Assembly (NCBI GenBank): GCA_964410215.1
Contig: CAYPHA010000095.1
Location: forward strand, 1 to 14,918
Source: CAYPHA01 sp964410215
GTDB taxonomy: Bacteria; Calditrichota; Calditrichia; Calditrichales; CAYPHA01
DNA: 14,918 nucleotides
Reading direction: 5' to 3'
Of this stretch, positions 7,902 to 13,725 are shown one piece after another; position 1 is the first letter of the stretch; every line of letters starts with the position of its first letter. The notes below the pieces were generated by a model. The model searched no databases and was not told where the DNA came from. It saw only the letters and a program-made list of their open reading frames with translations. The position numbers and the translations under genes were made by a program.

Positions 7902-10829
7902 ATGATGAAAGAGCGCAAAATAATCATTAATGAGCTCGAAGAGCTGGCCAGGCTTTCGGTTAAATCGCTGTTTATCCGCTGGAAAAACAGCCAGTTACGC
8001 CAGTATGATCCACTTGTCACCATATTAAATGATTTCAGGGCCACATTTAAAACCAATGGTAAACCCGGTCATACCATTACGAAGCAATGGTATGAGATGG
8101 AGTGTGTGCTGAAAGATGTACAACAATGGCTGGATGCTCTGGAACCGATGAAAATCGTTGCCGATACCGATGAGCTTATTCTCGACTGGTCGGTGCAGTT
8201 CACTGATTATCTGCGGGCGAAACCGGAACACCTGCAACTTGGTTATCCCAAATCATTCTGGTCCGATTCTACGGGCGACGATATCATCGTCCGCGGGGTG
8301 AAGGGGATTCGGCGTGCCCTGAATGCTGCGACAGCAAATAATTCGACAGCAATGAAAACGCGAACGGTGCATTTGCATGACCTGCTGCAGTACTATGTTG
8401 AGCTCCCGGTTAAACGCCATATTGAAGAAGAGAAAACACTTTATCTCAAACGTATGACCTGGAAACTGCAGAATGTTCGTCAGAAACTGAACCAGACACG
8501 GGATCTGCTCATCATACCGATTCAGGATATGGAGCGCAGTGCAGTAAAAGGGATCAGCATTTCACAAACACATTTGCGCAATGCGCGAAAGGGAATGGAT
8601 GAACTGCTTGATTCATTGAACAGTTGGGCTGAATACGAAATTCAAATCGATGAACGGTTTTCCCGGCTCTGGCACGGCGTCCGCTCAAAACTGGAACATG
8701 TATGGGACAAAGCCGCCACTTTTCAGCATCCGAACGGCCGTTACAAACGATCGAAGAGCAACAGAGAACGAAAAAAATTTAATCAGCGCCATCATCGAAT
8801 CCATCAGGAATGGTCGCAATTTCTTGAAGCTGTGACCGATGGCTGGGTAAAAGATCTGGAGCTTAGCGTGCTCCAGTTTCGTCTCGGTCAGCTTTTGATA
8901 TCGACCAGGCAGGAATTTGATAAACGTGTGGAGACGCAACTACGACCTTCTGTTTTACAATTTATGACAAGAATCCGGATGATTGAGAATCGAATAAAAC
9001 GAAGACCGCTCAATGAAAATCTCGGCACCTATCTCGAACGGCAGAAGAGGGAATTGTCAAATGAAACCGACGGGATGACACTGCCTGTCATTACAGATAC
9101 GATCATTCAATCTGAATTACAAAGTATCCTTTCTGCCTATCTGGAGCATACGGAGCTGGCTATGAACGCCCTCAGCGATACCGTCCGGATTTTCCAGAGT
9201 GTCAACCGTGTCGATGAGCCATCGAAGGTCAGGCGGAACGCAATACCGCTGAAAAAGCTGGTACAATCGGATGTGTTAAGCCAGTTCAGGGAAAAGCATG
9301 AAGCATTGTGCCGTTCCCTGAAAGAAGATGTGGAAAAGATTCTCCGGCTGGTTTCTGAAATGGATCATGTGATCTACTTTCATTTTCAGGATGGCATCGC
9401 TAAAGCAGAAGCAGGTGATTGGAGTGATGGAAAACAACGGGTACTGGAGGGTTTAGGCGGGGTGAAAAGACTGGTGGAACGGGTGGATCATAATACCGGT
9501 CTATTGAAAGAGATGGTCCATAAAGGTTTGCGGGATATTACATCTCAATGTATTTCTGAATTGGAATGCCTTTCCAAAGAGACAGAGCTCAGCGATCGAA
9601 AGCGCCTGTATGTAAAAAGATTACGTAAAGAGCGCCGTAAAGCCAATATTAAGAAATGGAAATCGGATGTAAAAAGAGCCGTTCAGTACCCGCGAACACT
9701 TTTTCCGCTGCTTGCCCGGGAATTAGGTCTTGCCTGGCGGTCGCTGACCACCGATGAAAAGCGTCGTGAAGAACATGCCGGCATGATGTCCGCGTTATCG
9801 TCCGTGCTACGGTCGACCAGTGAGCAGGATGTGCAGATTCCTTTCGTTTACCGCCGCCTGTTTACACTGGATCCGTTGAATGATGAAAAGCTTTTTATTG
9901 GACGTGAACGTGCATTCAGTCAATTTGAGAGGGCGCTGAAAGCGGAAACCGGCCCGATTGCCGTAACCGGGGCGGCTGGTGTGGGAAAATCGACCTTTAT
10001 TAATATTGCTGTTCAGCGCTACCTGGCCGATTACCAACTGATACGCATCCCGGCAGGTAAGCGTTTAACGACGAAAGAGCAGCTCGACCGGCTGGTCCGT
10101 TCGTATGAGCCGGACAGGGATGCCTCCGGAACAAACTGTATTTTTATTCTTGAAGATATGGAAACGTTATTTCTGCGGACGTCCGACGGATATGGGGCGC
10201 TGAAACATTTTCGTACCATTTTAAATAGCAGCGATCAATCAGGCCGCTGGATTGTATCGGTAAACAGGGCTGCCTGGTCATTTTTCGATCGCATCCTTCA
10301 AACTAAATCGGTTTTCAGACATATTATAGACCTTGATCGCTTTGACCAAGAACAGATTTATAATATGATCCGGGGAAGGCATTTGATGAGCGGCTATCAA
10401 CTATCATTCAGGGATTCGGTATCAGGGAAAGATTTCCCGGAACCGGATCATCCCGTATTTTTGTCCTTTTTTGAAGGTATGCTTCGTGCATCAAACGGAA
10501 ATTTACGCGCCGCCCTGCTCTACTGGCTGAACGCAATAGAAGAGGTCAGAGAAGACCACATTCAACTCAAAGCGGATGATGGACCTGATTTCTCCCGTTT
10601 GTCTGCGCTGGCTGAAATGGATCGCATGGTTCTGAAAATGCTGGAACTGCATGGTTCACTCACGGCACTTGAGTTAAGCCGGATCTTTTTATGGAAAGAA
10701 GCATTCGCAAGGGATGTGCTGGCACGCATGCATTCTGCGGGGTACCTTACCGATGATAAAGGTGCCTACACCGTTCATGATTATCTGAGGGATTTAAGCG
10801 ACAGGTTATTACCCCATGTGGTTTTTTAA
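7902..10829 (+). CDS. Large helical protein with C-terminal AAA+/STAND-like NTPase and winged helix
   Basis: A 975-residue soluble protein I cannot assign to a named family. Residues 1 to about 650 are highly charged and mostly helical, with long stretches compatible with coiled coil or helical repeats and a strongly basic segment around 566-593 (KRLRKERRKANIKKWK). From about 660 comes an NTPase: FIGRER (G667-R668-E669), Walker A GAAGVGKST (690-698, K696), Walker B CIFILEDME (746-754, E751 and D752), a sensor-1-like asparagine in VSVNR (N788), and GNLRAAL (866-872) with R869 as candidate sensor 2. This order is typical of Orc1/Cdc6-, ExeA- and STAND-like ATPases. The last ~85 residues look like a winged helix. 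No membrane segment or signal peptide is seen. The start is ATG 7902 or 7905 (stop at 7878-7880 in frame); no Shine-Dalgarno is visible. It overlaps or abuts the MscS-like gene, so the two are probably co-translated and may act together. Confidence 0.88.
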   Translation: MMKERKIIINELEELARLSVKSLFIRWKNSQLRQYDPLVTILNDFRATFKTNGKPGHTITKQWYEMECVLKDVQQWLDALEPMKIVADTDELILDWSVQFTDYLRAKPEHLQLGYPKSFWSDSTGDDIIVRGVKGIRRALNAATANNSTAMKTRTVHLHDLLQYYVELPVKRHIEEEKTLYLKRMTWKLQNVRQKLNQTRDLLIIPIQDMERSAVKGISISQTHLRNARKGMDELLDSLNSWAEYEIQIDERFSRLWHGVRSKLEHVWDKAATFQHPNGRYKRSKSNRERKKFNQRHHRIHQEWSQFLEAVTDGWVKDLELSVLQFRLGQLLISTRQEFDKRVETQLRPSVLQFMTRIRMIENRIKRRPLNENLGTYLERQKRELSNETDGMTLPVITDTIIQSELQSILSAYLEHTELAMNALSDTVRIFQSVNRVDEPSKVRRNAIPLKKLVQSDVLSQFREKHEALCRSLKEDVEKILRLVSEMDHVIYFHFQDGIAKAEAGDWSDGKQRVLEGLGGVKRLVERVDHNTGLLKEMVHKGLRDITSQCISELECLSKETELSDRKRLYVKRLRKERRKANIKKWKSDVKRAVQYPRTLFPLLARELGLAWRSLTTDEKRREEHAGMMSALSSVLRSTSEQDVQIPFVYRRLFTLDPLNDEKLFIGRERAFSQFERALKAETGPIAVTGAAGVGKSTFINIAVQRYLADYQLIRIPAGKRLTTKEQLDRLVRSYEPDRDASGTNCIFILEDMETLFLRTSDGYGALKHFRTILNSSDQSGRWIVSVNRAAWSFFDRILQTKSVFRHIIDLDRFDQEQIYNMIRGRHLMSGYQLSFRDSVSGKDFPEPDHPVFLSFFEGMLRASNGNLRAALLYWLNAIEEVREDHIQLKADDGPDFSRLSALAEMDRMVLKMLELHGSLTALELSRIFLWKEAFARDVLARMHSAGYLTDDKGAYTVHDYLRDLSDRLLPHVVF

Positions 10830-11655
10830 TATAATGAACCGGATCCTGAAATCGTTGGCTCCGGATTCCATATTTACAGATACACTGTTTACACAGGTGG
10901 ATTCCGTGAACGTGCCGGGTACATTGCAAAATGGTACGAATCTGTTATTACCGGTAGTGATTACCCTGGTCAGTGCGGTTCTGCTTTATTTGTTCGTACG
11001 CTGGATGATTCGACTCATCGAGATTAAGACCGGAAAATCATTATGGGATGATGGCGTCTATGCCTCAAGTGTACACATCGTGTTCCTGGCCGGCGTGTAT
11101 TACATCGTGGCTGTTCACTGGCTGTCACTTTCTTCTCTGACGCACATGATAATACTGGGCATGCTCAGTGTCATCTTACTAATAACGGTTCATCCTGTAG
11201 TTTTCAGCATCGTCGCCGGTATGATACTTAGTTTTACCGCCCCTTTCCGTAAAAATGATATAGTTCATATTGGCAGTCACCGCGGACGCGTTAAAAAGCA
11301 CACGCTTATGAACATTATTCTAACGGATATGACCGGCTCGGAAGTATACATACCCAATCACTATTTTTTCAGGGAAACATTTACCAATATTACAGCAGGA
11401 CGGCAGATTATGCCGGTCGAATTTAAAATAGCCGTAACTACCCAGACATCTTTTACGCAATTGCGGGAAGTGGTGAAAGAAATCACCCTCAGCGCTCCTT
11501 ATATCTACCTTGATGAACCGGTACATGTTCACCTTGAATACACATCAGATGGCCGGCCTGTGCTGGTGGTTCGCGCCTTTGTCATGTCTCCGGATTATTT
11601 GGATCCCTTCAGAAGTTATCTGACGGAAATGCTGTATACGGTAGTAAGGGATTAA
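10816..11655 (+). CDS. MscS-family mechanosensitive channel protein
   Basis: A 279-residue inner-membrane protein of the small-conductance mechanosensitive channel family. Membrane helices fall near residues 42-63, 83-103 and 108-140. The MscS hallmark follows: SIVAGMILSFTAPFRKNDIV (131-150), GRVKKHTLMNIILTDMTGSE and IPNHYFFRETFTN (179-191), which form the end of the pore helix and the beta domain, then a C-terminal alpha/beta domain. Length is close to E. coli MscS. The pore helix is divergent: the usual Gly/Ala-rich packing face is largely replaced by bulky residues (SVILLITVHPVVF), so gating or conductance may differ. The ATG at 10816 overlaps the ATPase gene by 14 nt; an in-frame ATG at 10834 lies 4 nt after the ATPase stop and is equally possible. 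Neither has a ribosome site, which points to translational coupling. Confidence 0.9.
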   Translation: MWFFNIMNRILKSLAPDSIFTDTLFTQVDSVNVPGTLQNGTNLLLPVVITLVSAVLLYLFVRWMIRLIEIKTGKSLWDDGVYASSVHIVFLAGVYYIVAVHWLSLSSLTHMIILGMLSVILLITVHPVVFSIVAGMILSFTAPFRKNDIVHIGSHRGRVKKHTLMNIILTDMTGSEVYIPNHYFFRETFTNITAGRQIMPVEFKIAVTTQTSFTQLREVVKEITLSAPYIYLDEPVHVHLEYTSDGRPVLVVRAFVMSPDYLDPFRSYLTEMLYTVVRD

Positions 11656-11682
11656 GAAAAAAGAAAAAAGAAAAAAGAAAAA
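11656..11682 (+). repeat. 7-bp tandem repeat (GAAAAAA), about 3.9 copies
   Basis: Four successive units begin at 11656, 11663, 11670 and 11677; the last lacks one A. The purine-only tract starts on the base after the channel stop codon and ends about 23 nt before the cupin start. Such A-tract repeats are prone to slippage and to bending, and copy number here could change the spacing between the channel gene and the cupin ribosome site. Being outside a reading frame it would not switch a protein on and off by frameshift. Confidence 0.85.
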
Positions 11683-11705
11683 TAGATAAAAAGGATGTTT
11701 GGAAG

Positions 11706-12068
11706 ATGGTAAGGGTGATCGAAGCGCCGACGCTGATTGAAGCAGCCGGTAATAAACCGAAGCAGATCCGTGAGTATTTCGGACGTGTGAATTCGCAGAG
11801 CGATGCTGTCAGCATCGCCCGCATGGTTAGCCCGGCCGGCTGGGAAGAGCCCGGACAGCGGCCGGCATTCGATGAGTATACCGTCGTGCTTAAGGGTGCA
11901 CTTAAGGTGGAGACGGAAAAAGATACGTATATGGTCCGGGCCGGCCAGGCCATATTGACCGCAAAAGGCGAATGGATACGATACAGCTCACCGGAAGAGG
12001 GCGGGGCCGAGTATATTGCCGTGTGTCTGCCGGCATTTTCACCTGATACCGTTAACAGAGATACCTGA
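11706..12068 (+). CDS. Small cupin-domain protein
   Basis: A 120-residue single-domain cupin, probably a cytosolic beta-barrel. The diagnostic stretch is PAFDEYTVVLKGALKVET (53-70), the first cupin strand pair, followed by YMVRAGQAILTAKGEWIRY (75-93) and EGGAEYIAVCLPAFSP (98-113). The metal-binding HxH of classical cupins is absent; FDEY occupies that place, so if a metal is bound the ligands differ (E or D are candidates). The conserved ending FSPDTVNRD resembles a family of small conserved cupins whose substrate I do not know. It follows the channel gene by 50 nt on the same strand. AAGGA at 11690-11694 is 11 nt before the ATG, a rather long spacing. Membership in the ATPase-channel operon is possible but the link looks weaker than between those two. 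Confidence 0.85.
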   Translation: MVRVIEAPTLIEAAGNKPKQIREYFGRVNSQSDAVSIARMVSPAGWEEPGQRPAFDEYTVVLKGALKVETEKDTYMVRAGQAILTAKGEWIRYSSPEEGGAEYIAVCLPAFSPDTVNRDT

Positions 12069-12141
12069 TATAGCCTGCCCCGAATGCGTCTGGTCCGGAC
12101 GCTGCCAGCTTAATACCTGCCGCAGAAAAAAGTACGTTTAA
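12016..12141 (+). other. Possible cysteine-rich mini-ORF overlapping the cupin end
   Basis: In the +1 frame relative to the cupin, a TTG at 12016 opens a 41-codon frame ending TAA at 12139-12141. Its C-terminal part reads ACPECVWSGRCQLNTCRRKK, four cysteines in a CxxC-x5-C-x4-C pattern with a basic tail, which looks like a small zinc or iron-sulphur binding knuckle. Most of this motif lies outside the cupin gene. There is no ATG and no clear ribosome site, so it may be a relic of a longer gene, a real short protein, or chance. I do not recognise a family. Confidence 0.2.
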
Positions 12142-12375
12142 AAAATTTCCTGCCGGTGTATAAAATATAAAAAATATATTGCATCTTTGGGAAAGAATGG
12201 TGATACTTATTACTGTTAAATAATATTTGTTTATTTCAGATCAGAAATGTTCTACATGAATTGCAATTTGCTTCTACGTTATCCTGAAGCTTCCGTTTTA
12301 AATAGACCAGCAAACCATAGATCTATTATATGCAATCTGAATGCATGTACCAATTAACTTTATAAAGAGGCGCAA
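12142..12375. other. AT-rich intergenic region upstream of the cytochrome pair
   Basis: About 230 bases, strikingly A+T-rich compared with the flanking genes, between the cupin/mini-ORF and the pentahaem cytochrome. It probably contains the promoter for the cytochrome-porin pair. TAATATTTG at about 12220-12230 loosely resembles the Bacteroidota minus-7 element, but the partner element is not at the right distance, so I do not call it. I see no terminator, tRNA or protein-coding signal. Confidence 0.45.
12365..12370 (+). promoter_or_regulatory. Ribosome binding site of the pentahaem cytochrome
   Basis: AAGAGG sits 5 nt before the ATG at 12376, a good purine-rich ribosome site. It supports this start, which places a signal peptide at the very N terminus. 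Confidence 0.6.
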
Positions 12376-13713
12376 ATGAGAGTCTTCATGTTTTTACTGT
12401 TAATAACCTGCTTTATAGCCTACGGGCAGGACCGGCCGGCCGGTGAAGAGGCGAAAGGAACGATTCCCTATGAAAAGTTTGAAAAGCCGGAATCCTGTAA
12501 AAGTTGCCATGTAAAGTTTTACCAGCAATGGACCCAGTCGATGATGTCCCAGGCTTATACACACCACTGGGATGAGATCGAGTATTTTGATCTGGCCGTC
12601 GCACACGCGGAAAAGGACCCGGCGTTCAAAGAGGTTGCTGATGGCTGTAACGGCTGCCATACACCGATGGCTTTTCTTGCCGGTGACGTGCCCCCGCCGC
12701 TGCCGGAGGAAAATTCACGTGCCAATGAATCGGTTTCCTGTGATGTCTGCCATACCATAAGCGGATTCAAAGGGGACACCCCTTATAATTTTAATTATAT
12801 AAGTAATCCGGGGCGCCTCAAGTATGGAAATAAGGAGGGAAAAAGTTCTCCGCATCACGACACGCAGTTACATGAATTCACTACATCCACGGAACTGTGC
12901 GGAACCTGTCATAATGAAATGGATCCGTTCGGGGTATGGGTGAAGTCCACGCAGTTGGAATGGGCGGCCGGTCCCTACGCGGAGGAAGGTGTACCCTGCC
13001 AGTCCTGTCACATGCCTAAGTCGGTCGGGAGGAGTGCCAAAATGGCTGAGCTCGATACGATATCCCAGCATTATTTCCCGGGGGCGCATGTAAACGGCAA
13101 AATAGCCGGTGTGGTGGAAATGGTCGCCTATCCCATGGAACGGGAGGTGCCATACGACATACCTGTTCAAATCAATGTTGAGCTGTATAATGCCAAGGCC
13201 GGCCACAAATTTCCCACCGGATCGGTCGAGGACCGGATTGTCTGGCTTCATGTTACGGCCACCGATGCGGAAGGAAAGGAATATCACCTGAAGGTCGATC
13301 CCAAAGGGTTTGACGGGGAAGAATATACCATTGCCGAGGATGTGCTGGCCTATCAGGATCTGGGGATCCCGCTTGGCCTGCCGGATTTTAAAGGATTACA
13401 AAGGGATGGAGTGCCTTTTGGCGACCGTATTTTCCGCATGCCCTATTTCGATCCGCAGGGACGAATGACGATCATGCAGTGGAACACGAAATCCCTGGGC
13501 GTTGATTACCGTATAGGTCCTAAAGAAACCAAGGTGGAAAGCTTTACCTGGCAGATGCCCGATGACATACCGGTCGGAAAAGTATCGGTTTTAGCGGAAC
13601 TGAATTACCGTAAGCTGGTGAAGCCTGTTGCAGACTTTTTAAATGTCCCCGAAGAGGAAAGTGAAATTGTACCGGTCAACTCGGCCATGACCTGGTTTGA
13701 AGTATACGAATAA
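12376..13713 (+). CDS. Secreted pentahaem cytochrome c (cytochrome c554-like)
   Basis: A 445-residue exported multihaem cytochrome. Residues 1-17 form a signal peptide with likely cleavage after AYG. Five CXXCH haem sites follow: CKSCH (41-45), CNGCH (91-95), CDVCH (122-126), CGTCH (175-179) and CQSCH (208-212). The first is followed by FYQQWTQSMMSQA, the pattern of cytochrome c554-type proteins. From about residue 240 there are no more haem sites; the second half looks like a beta-rich domain with GHKFPTG (276-282), a motif common in the C-terminal domain of such cytochromes. It acts in the periplasm or outside the cell; substrate and partners are unknown. LITC at residues 9-12 is a poor lipobox, so a lipoprotein is unlikely. 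It is followed 12 nt later by a haem-porin gene, and the pair is probably one electron-transfer unit. Confidence 0.92.
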   Translation: MRVFMFLLLITCFIAYGQDRPAGEEAKGTIPYEKFEKPESCKSCHVKFYQQWTQSMMSQAYTHHWDEIEYFDLAVAHAEKDPAFKEVADGCNGCHTPMAFLAGDVPPPLPEENSRANESVSCDVCHTISGFKGDTPYNFNYISNPGRLKYGNKEGKSSPHHDTQLHEFTTSTELCGTCHNEMDPFGVWVKSTQLEWAAGPYAEEGVPCQSCHMPKSVGRSAKMAELDTISQHYFPGAHVNGKIAGVVEMVAYPMEREVPYDIPVQINVELYNAKAGHKFPTGSVEDRIVWLHVTATDAEGKEYHLKVDPKGFDGEEYTIAEDVLAYQDLGIPLGLPDFKGLQRDGVPFGDRIFRMPYFDPQGRMTIMQWNTKSLGVDYRIGPKETKVESFTWQMPDDIPVGKVSVLAELNYRKLVKPVADFLNVPEEESEIVPVNSAMTWFEVYE

Positions 13714-13720
13714 AGGAGGT
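13712..13720 (+). promoter_or_regulatory. Strong Shine-Dalgarno site fixing a GTG start
   Basis: AAAGGAGGT overlaps the TAA stop of the pentahaem cytochrome and lies 5 nt before the GTG at 13726. It is the strongest ribosome site in the window. It decides the start of the next gene, which lacks an ATG at that place, and indicates co-translation of the pair. Confidence 0.85.
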
Positions 13721-13725
13721 TTATC

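Noticed and set aside
7902..9860. SMC/Rad50-like coiled-coil ATPase
   Set aside because: The Walker A and B motifs are both C-terminal with a winged helix after them, and no ABC signature motif is seen, so an SMC/Rad50 layout does not fit.
12403..12411. Lipobox-like LITC in the pentahaem cytochrome
   Set aside because: The residue before Cys is Thr, and the N-terminal part is too short; an ordinary signal peptide cut after AYG fits better.
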